From an uncultured Blastocatellia bacterium (GTDB taxonomy: Bacteria > Acidobacteriota > Blastocatellia > Chloracidobacteriales > Chloracidobacteriaceae), in contig CALGZC010000038.1 of the NCBI GenBank assembly GCA_937934745.1, forward strand, positions 1-64,000: a stretch of DNA of 64,000 nt. The letters run 5' to 3'. Below the pieces are notes generated by a model. That model had not been told where the DNA came from. It saw nothing but the letters and a program-made list of their open reading frames with translations, and made no database searches. The translations under genes were made by a program, and so were the position numbers. This document shows, piece by piece, positions 27,084 through 35,495 of the stretch; the stretch's first letter is position 1, and each line of letters opens with the position of its first letter.

Positions 27084-27925
27084 GGCGTTGTCGGTGGGGA
27101 GGCTTCGAGCCACTCCCAAAAGAAGATGATGGCGACGGCCTGAATGCCGTTGAAGGCGTAGTGCAGCACCAGGGACGGTATTACTGAACCGGTGACTGCG
27201 CGCAGCCAGGTCAGGGTGAGGCTGAGCAAACCGAGCATGGTGAGTCCGGCCCAGCCGCCCCAATACTGGGGGATGTGAGCGGCCAAAAACAAGGCCGAGA
27301 CCAGGAAGATCGCCGGGCCGGTGCTGAGCCGACGAGATAGGGCGCCAAATAACACACCGCGGTAGACGATTTCTTCGACCAGTGGGGCCGATACAGCCGC
27401 CACCGAGGCGACGGCAAGTCGGATGGATGGTCCGAGCGCCAACACGCGGTCGAGGTCGGTTTTGGCATTGGGGACGTAGCGCTCCAGCCAGGTGCCAAGT
27501 GTCAGGAAGACCGGCGCAGACAGTAGGGCCGCCCCAAGGATGGCTCCCTCGCGCGACCACAGGGTTTGGCACCAGTCAAGCCCAAGCGCTCTGCGGAAGC
27601 CCTGGGGGATCGTCATCTGGATCACTTTCCAGCACCAGAGGAGCGTGAGGGCGTGGGCCACGAATGTGGAGAGGACGAGGGCCAGTGTCAGCGAATGCGA
27701 GCCGAGCAGGTCTGCTTCCGTCGGGAGGACTGCCCGGCGGGCATAGAACCAAGCCGTCCAACCCAGTTGGGCACCAATGGAAGCCAGAAGCAGCGAGCCG
27801 ACACTCACCAGCCAGGTGATGAGCGCAGCCCAGAGCGTCCATTCAACCGGCTGGGACGGCGCTGGTTTGGTGAGGTTGGATGGATGTTCGACTGGATCAA
27901 CGGTGATCTTCATGCGTGGGGTCAC
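27080..27925 (-). CDS. CPBP-family intramembrane protease
   Basis: Polytopic membrane protein of 281 residues with about six to eight helices. The family's metal motifs are all visible: EE-x3-R in APLVEEIVYRG (about 185-195), F-x3-H in FLAAHIPQY and H-x3-N in HYAFNGIQ. CPBP (Abi/CaaX-like) proteases act inside membranes; substrates in bacteria are mostly unknown. GTG 27925 overlaps the plsC stop as GTGA; ATG 27913 is an alternative four codons in. Its place between plsC and fabG suggests co-transcription with lipid genes. Confidence 0.88.
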   Translation of the reverse strand: MTPRMKITVDPVEHPSNLTKPAPSQPVEWTLWAALITWLVSVGSLLLASIGAQLGWTAWFYARRAVLPTEADLLGSHSLTLALVLSTFVAHALTLLWCWKVIQMTIPQGFRRALGLDWCQTLWSREGAILGAALLSAPVFLTLGTWLERYVPNAKTDLDRVLALGPSIRLAVASVAAVSAPLVEEIVYRGVLFGALSRRLSTGPAIFLVSALFLAAHIPQYWGGWAGLTMLGLLSLTLTWLRAVTGSVIPSLVLHYAFNGIQAVAIIFFWEWLEASPPTTP

Positions 27926-28683
27926 CGTTTACCGGTTAGCGCAACGGGTGACATCGCTGGCGGTTGCGCCATCCGTATCGCTTCAGCTTCCAGTTGCCGA
28001 TTCATCACCGTTGCAACCTCAGCCATCAATGATTCGAGTGTTCCGGTCGGTGGTATGGGTGGGTGAACGGTGAGCGAGACCGGGCCGGGAGACAACTGCC
28101 ATGTTCGCGCCGGTAAGAAGGCCGCCGTACCATAAATTGTGACCGGTACGATTGGGACGCCAGCTGCCTGGGCCAGGCGGAAGCCACCCGCCTTGAAAGC
28201 CTTGACGCGCGCCGGTTGGGCATTGCGTGTGCCTTCGGGGAAGAGCACTACCGGAATGCGTGCTGCCAGGGTTTGACGCGCCATCCGCAGCATCGCCGGC
28301 GTCGCCTGGCGCTTGGCCCGATCAACGGGGATGTGGCCGGCCCGCCGTAAGAACCAGCCCAGAAAGGGGAGGCGAAAGAGTTCTTTTTTGGCCAGAATCC
28401 GAAATTGAAAGGGCAAGCAGATAAACAACACGGGAATATCCAGCAGGCTCTGGTGGTTTGCCATAACGACTGCCGGCGTATCGTGTGGTATGTGCTCAAG
28501 CCCGGTAGCGATGGGGCGCAGGCCGACCGTCGCGGAAATCATACGGCACCAGCTACGGGCAATGCTGTGTTGCCACGCACCGGTGCGGTCGAAGAAAGAG
28601 ACCAGGAGAGCAAGGCTGGCCATGATGACGGTGTAACAAACAATTGCCGTGAGCGCCACAAGAGCGTGCAATTTACGGAGCAT
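27922..28683 (-). CDS. plsC: 1-acyl-sn-glycerol-3-phosphate acyltransferase
   Basis: Inner membrane enzyme of about 253 residues making phosphatidic acid. An N-terminal membrane segment (about 5-30) precedes NHQSLLDIP (H-x4-D, about 77), a GHIPVDR block, FPEGTRN (about 148) and VPIVPVTIYGT. ATG 28683 gives the usual N-terminus and overlaps the FGGY kinase gene by 11 bases; the tracked start at 28758 lies deeper in that gene. This is a standard-length PlsC, unlike the fused protein at 14198-15502. Confidence 0.92.
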   Translation of the reverse strand: MLRKLHALVALTAIVCYTVIMASLALLVSFFDRTGAWQHSIARSWCRMISATVGLRPIATGLEHIPHDTPAVVMANHQSLLDIPVLFICLPFQFRILAKKELFRLPFLGWFLRRAGHIPVDRAKRQATPAMLRMARQTLAARIPVVLFPEGTRNAQPARVKAFKAGGFRLAQAAGVPIVPVTIYGTAAFLPARTWQLSPGPVSLTVHPPIPPTGTLESLMAEVATVMNRQLEAEAIRMAQPPAMSPVALTGKR

Positions 28684-30178
28684 AGCCGAGGGTAGGGGCA
28701 GGGTAGAGTTGATGGTAGGCCACACGGTGCTGCCGGAGGACGGCGCGGTAGTTGTCACGGGCGGTTATGTCCGGCAGGAACCATTGTCCGACCGGGAGTG
28801 CGCATTGTGTCGGCGTCACCAGGCCCAGCTGCAGGGCGACCCAGAGGGCAGCGCCACGCGCCGACATCTCGGCTTGGGTCACGTACAGCGGACGCCCCAG
28901 CGCGTGGCACAGGAGGGTGGCGAAGGCCTCCGACCGCGCCACGCCGCCGGATACAACACATGGCGCATCGGCTGGGAGGAGGTTAGCCGCTCTCAGTTCG
29001 TCGGCAATCCAGGCGAGGCGGACGGCAAGGGTTTCCAGAAGCGCGCGCCAGATGGTCAGAGCATCCGTTGCAAGCCGGAGACCGAGGATAGCGCCGGTGG
29101 CATTGGGATGCCAGCCAAGGCTGCGTTCGCCGGCCCAGAACGGCAGGATGGTCAAGCCGGTATCGGCTTGGTGGGCGGCACGGAGTGCCGTCTCCAGTCT
29201 GGATGATGAAGGGAGCCGCAATGTCCGGCGAGCCCAGGTCAGGAGGTTTCCGGCATTACTCAGCGCCCCACCGGTGAGGACCCGCCGCCGATCAAGGCAG
29301 TACGTCCAGAGTCCTGGCGGCGGCGTTGCGGGGGCCTGGTCGAGCGTGTGTGTGACCCGCAACGCTGCCGTTGTGCCGATGTTGAGGGCAGCCTGTCCAT
29401 CAGAGAAGCAGAGGCTTCCCAGGTTGCCACACGCACCGTCGCCGAGCGGTAGAAAAAACGTTGCGCGGCGAAGCAGCCCCCAGCGCCGATGAAAGGGTGG
29501 GCGGAGCTGCTCACCAGAGAAGGTTAAGCGGTCATCGGCAAGAGGTGTCAGGTTGTGCTTGGTGAGTCCCAGGTCGGACAGGATGTCTGTGTCCCAGTCG
29601 CCGCTTTGGCGGGCATACAGGCCGGTTGCCGACGCCAGGGAAGCGCTTGCATACGCGACGCCGAAGAGCCGGAGCCAGACATACTCGGCAAAGGACATCC
29701 AGCGCCATTCGGCAATGTTCAGTTGGCGTTTGAGCCAGAACAACTTGAGCAGCCAGTAGCTGGAATGGAGTGGGCAGCCGGTGCGAGCATAGAGGCGGCG
29801 TTCGGCAAAGTACGCCCTTAGATGCTCGCTTTCGACCTCGGCACGTGTGTCACCCCATGCAAACACAGGCGTTGTCGGCGCGCCGACATCGGCTGTGCCG
29901 TCCGGCCGCAAGCGGACACCGACGAGGCTGTGCATCATGGTGGCGACGCCGACGCCGGACAGGGAAAGGCCGCACTGGGCCGCGCGGCGCAGTGTCTGTC
30001 CGACCACTTGTGTTAGGTGGAGGAACAGGGTCGGTGCGTCGTATGTCATGCCGCCGTCGGTTGTTATGACCGGCGCGACCGGGCGCTGCGCCCAGGTTTC
30101 CGGCACGGGCTGTCCGTCAGGGGTAAAGACCGCTGCCCGCAGTGAGGATGAGCCGATGTCCAGTGCCAGAATGTGCAT
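28673..30178 (-). CDS. FGGY-family carbohydrate kinase
   Basis: Sugar kinase of 501 residues. It has the ATPase-fold signatures ALDIGSSSLRAAVF at the N-terminus, LGDGACGNLGS (about 244-254), NIGTTAALR (about 264) and VVSGGVARSEAF (about 410), matching gluconate/xylulose kinases. The substrate is probably gluconate, xylulose or a related sugar. It lies nine bases after glk and is the third sugar kinase in a row. Exact specificity cannot be read from the sequence. Confidence 0.88.
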   Translation of the reverse strand: MHILALDIGSSSLRAAVFTPDGQPVPETWAQRPVAPVITTDGGMTYDAPTLFLHLTQVVGQTLRRAAQCGLSLSGVGVATMMHSLVGVRLRPDGTADVGAPTTPVFAWGDTRAEVESEHLRAYFAERRLYARTGCPLHSSYWLLKLFWLKRQLNIAEWRWMSFAEYVWLRLFGVAYASASLASATGLYARQSGDWDTDILSDLGLTKHNLTPLADDRLTFSGEQLRPPFHRRWGLLRRATFFLPLGDGACGNLGSLCFSDGQAALNIGTTAALRVTHTLDQAPATPPPGLWTYCLDRRRVLTGGALSNAGNLLTWARRTLRLPSSSRLETALRAAHQADTGLTILPFWAGERSLGWHPNATGAILGLRLATDALTIWRALLETLAVRLAWIADELRAANLLPADAPCVVSGGVARSEAFATLLCHALGRPLYVTQAEMSARGAALWVALQLGLVTPTQCALPVGQWFLPDITARDNYRAVLRQHRVAYHQLYPAPTLGYAP

Positions 30179-30187
30179 GACTTCTCA

Positions 30188-31174
30188 TCATGACTCGGTG
30201 TGACGTTTGGCGTAGTCGGCCGCGCCGAGCAGGGCCGTCTGCTCATTGAGGATGACGGCAACCGGCACCTGCTCTAAGAAGTGACGAAAGCGGCCCTTGG
30301 CGACAAATGCGCGGAGAAAGCCGCCCTGGGTCAGCCAGGGAAGGATTTTAGGGGCAATGCCACCGCCGATGAAGACGCCGCCAACGGCGAGTGTCTTGAG
30401 CGCCAAGTTGCCGGCTTCGGCACCGTACAGAGCAACGAACCGTTCCATGGTGGCGACGGCAATCGGCAGTCCTGCCGCTGCAAAGTGGGCAACGGCAATG
30501 CCATAACCCTGTTGTTCGGCCAGGGCTTCTAAGTCCGGTGAACCGGCTGCTCGGCCTGTATCGCGCAGAAAGGTGTAAATGTGCTTGAAGCCGAACGTTC
30601 CTGAAACGACGCGTTCCCAACTCACGTGCTCGTAGGTTTCCCAGAGGTAGGCGAGCAGGGCTGCTTCGGTGGGGTCGCTCGGCGAAAAGCTGGCATGACC
30701 GCCTTCAGATGGAACGGCCACGTGACGGCTGCCATCCCAGAACAGGGTACACTCTCCCAGCCCTGTTCCGGCGGCAATCAGCGCGGCGTGACCGGTGCGC
30801 GGGATACCGGTTTGCAGGTAGTGGAAGTCACTCCGGGGCAGCAGGTGGATGCCGTTTCCCTTGGCTTCCAGGTCGTTGATGACAAAGGCCGGACAGTTCA
30901 GTACCCGGCAGAGTTCATCCGCCCGAACGGCCCAGGTCAGGTTGGTAATGCGGCATATACCATCCAGGACGGGGCCGGCGGCGCCGATGCAGGCGGCTTG
31001 ACAACGCCACGTGCACCCGCCCAAGAAGGCGTCAAGCATGGCCGGTAGGTTGGGGAAGTCGTGACTGGCAAAGGTCTGAACGTCGAGCGGGGTGAGGGTG
31101 GCCGCGTCGAAGAGGCCCAGGTGAGTTTTTGTGCCGCCGACATCGCCGGCCAGAAGGTAACGCGCCTCTGTCAT
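30188..31174 (-). CDS. glk: ATP-dependent glucokinase
   Basis: Glucokinase of 328 residues. Motifs: LLAGDVGGTKTHLGLF (phosphate 1), ACIGAAGPV, NDLEAKGNG (catalytic Asp), AAGTGLGECTLF and the glucose site EGGHASFSPSD. Its later part has GGVFIGGGIAPKI. This is the Glk/hexokinase-like family, not the ROK family. The tracked ORF is too long; ATG 31174 is seven bases after the ppgK stop. It phosphorylates glucose to glucose 6-phosphate in the cytoplasm. Confidence 0.93.
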   Translation of the reverse strand: MTEARYLLAGDVGGTKTHLGLFDAATLTPLDVQTFASHDFPNLPAMLDAFLGGCTWRCQAACIGAAGPVLDGICRITNLTWAVRADELCRVLNCPAFVINDLEAKGNGIHLLPRSDFHYLQTGIPRTGHAALIAAGTGLGECTLFWDGSRHVAVPSEGGHASFSPSDPTEAALLAYLWETYEHVSWERVVSGTFGFKHIYTFLRDTGRAAGSPDLEALAEQQGYGIAVAHFAAAGLPIAVATMERFVALYGAEAGNLALKTLAVGGVFIGGGIAPKILPWLTQGGFLRAFVAKGRFRHFLEQVPVAVILNEQTALLGAADYAKRHTES

Positions 31175-31181
31175 GCGTCTG

Positions 31182-31961
31182 TCATGGGTTGGTGGTCCAA
31201 GGAGAGGGTTGCCGGGTGGGGAGGGTCGCCAGCGCAGCGCCGACAATCCCGGCCAGATTCGCCAGCTCAGCGGGTAGTACCGGAACCGAGCAGGTGAGGT
31301 AAGCAGCAAACTTATCGAACTTCTTGCTTGCGCCACCGCCGATGATAAAGGCATCGCACCACAGCAGGCGGTGGAGTTCGTTGAGATACTCTGTAACGTA
31401 GCTGGCCCATTTTTTCCAGGACCAGTCATGTCGCTCACGGGCAGCGAGGGCAGCCCGCCGTTCGGCGTGCTTGTTACGGATGACGAGGTGTCCGAGTTCG
31501 ATATTCGGGATGAGTTGTCCCTGGTCAAAGAGTGCCGTCCCAATGCCGGTACCGAGCGTGACGACGGCGACCAGGCCTGAGCAGTGGCGGCCGGCACCGA
31601 AGCGCATTTCGGCCAGTCCGGCGGCATCGGCGTCGTTGATGAGTGCCATGGTGAAGCCGGTGCAGTCTTTCAGGAGTGTCGCGGCGTGGCAGCCGACCCA
31701 GGTCGGATCGATGTTGCCGGCCGTGTACGTCGTGCCTTGCCTGACAACAGACGGCAGTCCAACACCGATCGGTCCATCCCGTTCGCGCCAACCGAAGTGG
31801 CGAATCAGCTCAAAGATGGCTTCGGCAACGGCGCGTGGCGTGGCCGGTTGGGGTGTCAGCAGGCGGAAGCGGTCGCGCAGCAACGCACCGGTCTGGAGGT
31901 TAACCGGTGCGCCTTTGATCCCCGTGCCACCGACATCAATCCCAAGTGCGGACTGAGGCAT
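31182..31961 (-). CDS. ppgK: Polyphosphate glucokinase (ROK family)
   Basis: Glucose kinase of 259 residues that uses polyphosphate (and often ATP). It shows [23 protein letters not shown] (catalytic Asp), [12 protein letters not shown] and the diagnostic [13 protein letters not shown] / [15 protein letters not shown] block of PPGK enzymes. GAGGAG is eight bases before ATG 31961. It precedes glk, so the cell can trap glucose by two routes encoded together. Two exact 11-bp repeats lie in its leader. Confidence 0.93.
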   Translation of the reverse strand: MPQSALGIDVGGTGIKGAPVNLQTGALLRDRFRLLTPQPATPRAVAEAIFELIRHFGWRERDGPIGVGLPSVVRQGTTYTAGNIDPTWVGCHAATLLKDCTGFTMALINDADAAGLAEMRFGAGRHCSGLVAVVTLGTGIGTALFDQGQLIPNIELGHLVIRNKHAERRAALAARERHDWSWKKWASYVTEYLNELHRLLWCDAFIIGGGASKKFDKFAAYLTCSVPVLPAELANLAGIVGAALATLPTRQPSPWTTNP

Positions 31962-31975
31962 AGGGAAGACTCCTC

Positions 31976-32018
31976 AGGGGCCCTCGTTGGGCGTTGAGCG
32001 AAGCATAAGGGGCCCTCG
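31976..32018. repeat. Two 11-bp direct repeats in the ppgK leader
   Basis: aggggccctcg occurs at 31976-31986 and 32008-32018, exactly 32 bases (about three helical turns) apart. Each contains the palindrome GGGCCC. The first abuts the ppgK ribosome binding site. They are candidate operator sites for the sugar kinase genes. Confidence 0.6.
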
Positions 32019-32093
32019 CCAAGCGGCCGAGCGCCGTCGAGCAGCAGGTTTGGTGGGTGGTTGTTTGGGAGTCATAGAGTCTGATAATATTTG

Positions 32094-33050
32094 TTATGTA
32101 CTTAGACGCCACCGCGCCTGAAGCCACAGGCGTGGGACAACCCATAACTTACCACCTAGTGAGACGTGCGCCCGGCGTGAAAAGACGTCGTAGCCGTGAC
32201 GCTCAATGTCACGCAGAATTCCACCGTAAAGCCGGCTGCTGAGGAGGACCGTGAAACGGCTGTCACGCGACAGGAGCGGAATACCACACTCGGCCTCGCG
32301 GTAAAAATCCCGTGCCCGGCGGATTTGAAACTTCAGGAGCGCCACCACTTCCTGCGTCAATTGCTCCCGGAGAATCATTTCCTCCGTGCACCCAAAACGC
32401 CGGAGGTCTTCCAGCGGGAGGTAGATTCGGTTACGCCGTGCATCTTCACCGACATCACGCAGGATATTGGTCAACTGAAACGCGATACCGAGTGCCACTG
32501 CATACTGGAGCGCGCTGGCATCACGGTAACCAAACACTTCGCTGGTCATCAGGCCGACCAGCGCCGCAACGCGGTAGGCATAGAGGTAGAGTTCGTCGAA
32601 GGTCTCAAACCGCACCGGGCCATCGGCGCGGGCATCCATCAAACAGCCCTGCATCAGCTCCAGTGGGTGTTCGAGCTTGACAGGAAAACGCGGCAGAAAA
32701 TCATGCCAGGCAATGAGTACTGGGTGCGCCGGGAACGGCGCACCGCGGTAGACGGCGCGCAGCGCCTCAGACCATACGGCAATGGCAGCCGAGACTTCAG
32801 CCGGGGATACCTGACGGTTGGTGTCCACCAGATCGTCAACCCGCCGGCATAAGGCATAAATGCCGTAGATGGCCGGACGTTTCCAGGGCGGCAGGGTCTG
32901 CGTACAGAAGTAAAAGCTCTTGGCATGCGTGCGGGTGACATCGCGGCAGTAGGCGTAAGCGGCTGCAATCTGCTTGGCGTCCGGGCTGTGAATCACAGGG
33001 TAGTCCGTCAAAGGATCACGACTCGTCGCGAGTCCAACGTGAGTGGTCAT
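32094..33050 (-). CDS. crtB: Phytoene synthase
   Basis: Squalene/phytoene synthase of 318 residues that joins two geranylgeranyl diphosphates to form phytoene, the first carotenoid step. Both Asp-rich metal sites are present: LCRRVDDLVD (about 67-76) and ILRDVGEDARRNRIYLP (about 197-213). AKSFYFC near residue 45 is typical. ATG 33050 has no strong ribosome binding site. The gene is divergent from a chlorophyll synthase, with a 171-base shared promoter region, linking carotenoid and chlorophyll synthesis. Confidence 0.95.
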   Translation of the reverse strand: MTTHVGLATSRDPLTDYPVIHSPDAKQIAAAYAYCRDVTRTHAKSFYFCTQTLPPWKRPAIYGIYALCRRVDDLVDTNRQVSPAEVSAAIAVWSEALRAVYRGAPFPAHPVLIAWHDFLPRFPVKLEHPLELMQGCLMDARADGPVRFETFDELYLYAYRVAALVGLMTSEVFGYRDASALQYAVALGIAFQLTNILRDVGEDARRNRIYLPLEDLRRFGCTEEMILREQLTQEVVALLKFQIRRARDFYREAECGIPLLSRDSRFTVLLSSRLYGGILRDIERHGYDVFSRRAHVSLGGKLWVVPRLWLQARWRLST

Positions 33051-33095
33051 GCAAAGCAGTTCGGTAGTTCGGCAGCAGGCTCCATGGGGGCTTTC

Positions 33096-33123
33096 TTGAC
33101 AGGAAAACCTAGGGCACTATGGT
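33096..33123 (+). promoter_or_regulatory. Predicted promoter of the chlorophyll synthase gene
   Basis: Perfect -35 TTGACA (33096-33101), a 16-base spacer and TATGGT (33118-33123). The start of transcription would be near 33130, leaving a leader of about 90 bases before ATG 33222. Confidence 0.6.
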
Positions 33124-33145
33124 ATAGACTCACGTGTGGCGTCAA
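33116..33145 (-). promoter_or_regulatory. Predicted divergent promoter of crtB
   Basis: On the minus strand, TTGACG (33145-33140), an 18-base spacer and CATAGT (33121-33116). Its -10 element overlaps the -10 of the opposing chlorophyll synthase promoter. The -10 match is 4 of 6, so this is weaker than its partner. Confidence 0.45.
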
Positions 33146-33221
33146 CGGCGTCCGGCCGGTTCCCGGCAGCCTGCGCCGGCCTGACGCAGATCACCGATGC
33201 TGGGCTTGCAGGACATCACCT

Positions 33222-34232
33222 ATGCCGTCCTCGGATGTGGCTGCGCCATCACCCTTGACACGAACGCTCCTGACCCATCTTCAACTGCTCGACCCGGTTA
33301 CCTGGCTTGGGCCGTGGCAGTGTTTTTGCTGCGGTGTGCTGGCAACTGGTCTGCGGTGGTCAGATGTGACACCGGCCGACGGACTGAAGTTTTTTCTTGC
33401 CTGCGGCCTCATTGGGCCTCTGCTGACCGGCTTTAGTCAGTCCATCAACGACTACTTCGACCGCCATCTGGACGCTATCAATGACCCAGAGCGCCCCATT
33501 CCTGCGGGTCGTATCTCGTTGGCCGCTGCCAGGGCGAACTTCATCCTGACGGGACTGCTGGCGGTCGGCAATATGCTGGTGTTGTACCTGGTGACCAATA
33601 GCCTGCTGATTTTGGCACTCGGGCTTGGGGGGCTGTGGCTGGCCTACGCCTATAGTGCGCCGGGGTTTCGCCTGAAAGAAAACGGATGGCTCGGCACAAC
33701 TGCCGTCGGTCTTGGGTATTGCTTAATCCCCTGGCTGTTGGCGGCGCACCTGTTTTCCCGGACACCGGACTTCCCGACCTTTCACCTGGCACTTGGCATC
33801 GTTAATGCGTTGGTCGCCATGGGGCTGATCACGATGAACGATTTCAAGTCTATTGAGGGCGACCGGAAGAACCGGCTGCGCACACTGCCGGTGCTCTATG
33901 GTGAGCGTGGGGCCATGCTCATTGCCTTTACGGAAATCAACCTGGCGCAGGTCATCTTTGTGGCCACGTGCTTTTATTTCGGCCACCCGACCATTGGGTG
34001 GCTGGGTCTTGCCTTTTTTATTCCGCAGATGATCCAGCAGGTGCAATTGTACCAGGCGCCGCATGACAGCCGGTTACTGACCAGTTTGGGACGCAATGCC
34101 GCCGGCCGGTCGCTCATCAGCCAGAGTCAAACCGGCGCACATCCGGGCTTTATTCGCTTTCTTGTCGGGAGTAACCTGTTTACCGTGACGGCGCTAACTT
34201 CCCTATCCGTTGTCCATGGTTACTGGCGATGA
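33222..34232 (+). CDS. bchG: (Bacterio)chlorophyll synthase, UbiA family
   Basis: Polytopic prenyltransferase of 336 residues that esterifies a (bacterio)chlorophyllide with a C20 or similar alcohol at the membrane. The family signatures NDYFDRHLDAINDPERPIPAG (about 78-98) and NDFKSIEGDRKNRLRTLPVLYG (about 205-226), plus YSAPGFRLKENGWLG, match ChlG/BchG/BchK rather than quinone UbiA. A chlorophototroph such as Chloracidobacterium would need several such enzymes (Chl a, BChl a, BChl c), and which of the three this is cannot be settled by eye. AGGA lies eight bases before ATG 33222; the tracked start at 32925 lies inside crtB. Confidence 0.9.
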   Translation: MPSSDVAAPSPLTRTLLTHLQLLDPVTWLGPWQCFCCGVLATGLRWSDVTPADGLKFFLACGLIGPLLTGFSQSINDYFDRHLDAINDPERPIPAGRISLAAARANFILTGLLAVGNMLVLYLVTNSLLILALGLGGLWLAYAYSAPGFRLKENGWLGTTAVGLGYCLIPWLLAAHLFSRTPDFPTFHLALGIVNALVAMGLITMNDFKSIEGDRKNRLRTLPVLYGERGAMLIAFTEINLAQVIFVATCFYFGHPTIGWLGLAFFIPQMIQQVQLYQAPHDSRLLTSLGRNAAGRSLISQSQTGAHPGFIRFLVGSNLFTVTALTSLSVVHGYWR

Positions 34233-34337
34233 GCGGACCAACCGACATTCGTTCACCGGTCCCGGTGGTGTTGCCGACTCGATGTTCCGTACCGAGGCGA
34301 CACATGGATGTGACAGACACTGATGGAGGTTCACGTT

Positions 34338-34547
34338 ATGCAGGAAAAACCGTCCACGTCGGGCCAGGACACACCGGCCGTCAAAACCTCTCTGGCAACA
34401 TTTCGGACACTTTCTCTCCCCGAAAAAGCCCTGACCATTGCCCAGACACAGGCCATGCTGTTTTCAAACACGGTCGTGCGTACGTTCGCGACGTTGCTCC
34501 GGGGTGCAACGCCAACGTCATCCACGCCCGAGCGTCCCGGTGCGTGA
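34338..34547 (+). CDS. Small protein (69 aa) downstream of chlorophyll synthase, unknown
   Basis: 69 residues with a polar N-terminus (about 1-18), a Thr/Leu/Ala-rich helical middle (SLATFRTLSLPEKALTIAQT, about 18-37; then a hydrophobic FSNTVVRTFATLLRG) and a short polar tail. The start ATG 34338 is fixed by GGAGGT seven bases upstream, which lies inside the longer tracked ORF. It follows the chlorophyll synthase by 105 bases on the same strand. An amphipathic small protein in a pigment locus might be a chlorosome or reaction-centre accessory protein, but I see no match to CsmA and make no functional claim. Confidence 0.65.
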   Translation: MQEKPSTSGQDTPAVKTSLATFRTLSLPEKALTIAQTQAMLFSNTVVRTFATLLRGATPTSSTPERPGA

Positions 34548-34581
34548 TGCTCCTGAGGAGCATCCTGAGGATGTTCCTGAG
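34546..34581 (+). repeat. Nested hairpins with 12-bp periodic CCTGAG
   Basis: gatgctcc-tga-ggagcatc is a perfect 8-bp hairpin starting at the stop codon of the 69-aa gene, followed by catcc-tga-ggatg. The core cctgag occurs three times, 12 bases apart (34552, 34564, 34576). No T tract follows. Confidence 0.6.
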
Positions 34582-34649
34582 TACGTCCGGCGGGTCTGCC
34601 CGCGCCGTTGAGGCTGGGGTGGGTCTGGGAGCCTTATTGTCAGCCTCTC

Positions 34650-35495
34650 TTAGGCCTGGGCTAAGGCTGCATCCAGGTCAAAGGCTGGATACCAACCCAG
34701 CGCACGTCCGACATAGGTCAGATCGCTGACGTAACGGAATTGGTCGTCCGGGGGTGGTGGCTCGTCGGTTAGTTCAACGGTCGGTGAGACGCCGTAGATG
34801 CGGCCGAAGCGCCGGGCTAACTCATGCAACGTTAGTGCATAAGCCGGGCCGCCGCCGATGTTGAACGTTGCCTCCGGGAGCGTTGAATTGACGCAGGCCC
34901 GGATCACCTTGACCAGTTCTGCAACCGGGAGTAGATCGCGTACCTGTCTGCCCTGCCCACGCAAGGTCAGCAGCCGTCCGGTCCGCACGGCGCGCGCAAA
35001 ATGGCCGACCAACCCACCGGGATTGCCGGGTGTCGGCGGTGCGAAAACGGTTGACAGGCGCAAGATAAACAGCCGAAATCCCCGCTGGGCGGCATAGAAG
35101 CGGGCATAGTCCTCCGCCAACCGCTTCGACCAAGCATAGGCATTGTGTCTGTGAAGCGTCGTTGGACACGTTTCAGGAACGGTCACATACGCTTCGGCAT
35201 GGCCACCATAGACGTCTTTTGTTGAGGCGAGAACGAGCGTATGGCGTTCGGTAAGGTGTTCGCAGACCCAGCGCGTTCCATCACTGTTGATTTCAAAGCA
35301 GCGTAAACGTTCGCCGGGCTGTTTAGCAACGTGCGCAGCCAGGTGCACAATGATGCGGTGTGTCGCCAGGGCGTGGGCCAGCGGCGGCTCAAACAAACTG
35401 CACCCGACGCGCCGTCCGGCGGCGGTCGCTCCAAGCGCGGCGGCGACGTGAACACCTAAGTAGCCGGTTCCACCTGTCACCAACCAGTCGGTCAT
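34650..35495 (-). CDS. NAD-dependent epimerase/dehydratase (extended SDR)
   Basis: 281 residues with a Rossmann start (VTGGTGYLGVHVAAAL), VHLAAHVAK, a Thr/Ser active site followed by Y-x3-K (AYAWSKRLAED, about 142-152) and NIGGGPAYALTLHELA. These are signatures of sugar-nucleotide epimerases and dehydratases. The N-terminal domain is compact compared with GalE-type enzymes. Its start overlaps the histidine kinase stop (35492-35495), so it is part of the coaBC-kinase transcript. Substrate unknown. Confidence 0.87.
   Translation of the reverse strand: MTDWLVTGGTGYLGVHVAAALGATAAGRRVGCSLFEPPLAHALATHRIIVHLAAHVAKQPGERLRCFEINSDGTRWVCEHLTERHTLVLASTKDVYGGHAEAYVTVPETCPTTLHRHNAYAWSKRLAEDYARFYAAQRGFRLFILRLSTVFAPPTPGNPGGLVGHFARAVRTGRLLTLRGQGRQVRDLLPVAELVKVIRACVNSTLPEATFNIGGGPAYALTLHELARRFGRIYGVSPTVELTDEPPPPDDQFRYVSDLTYVGRALGWYPAFDLDAALAQA

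Noticed and set aside
34338-34547. Idea that the 69-residue protein is chlorosome baseplate protein CsmA
   Set aside because: It lacks the CsmA core sequence I would expect; only the position near a pigment gene supports it.
34229-34729. 166-residue ORF after the chlorophyll synthase
   Set aside because: It covers the 69-residue gene in a different frame, and its start only touches the synthase stop; composition looks random.
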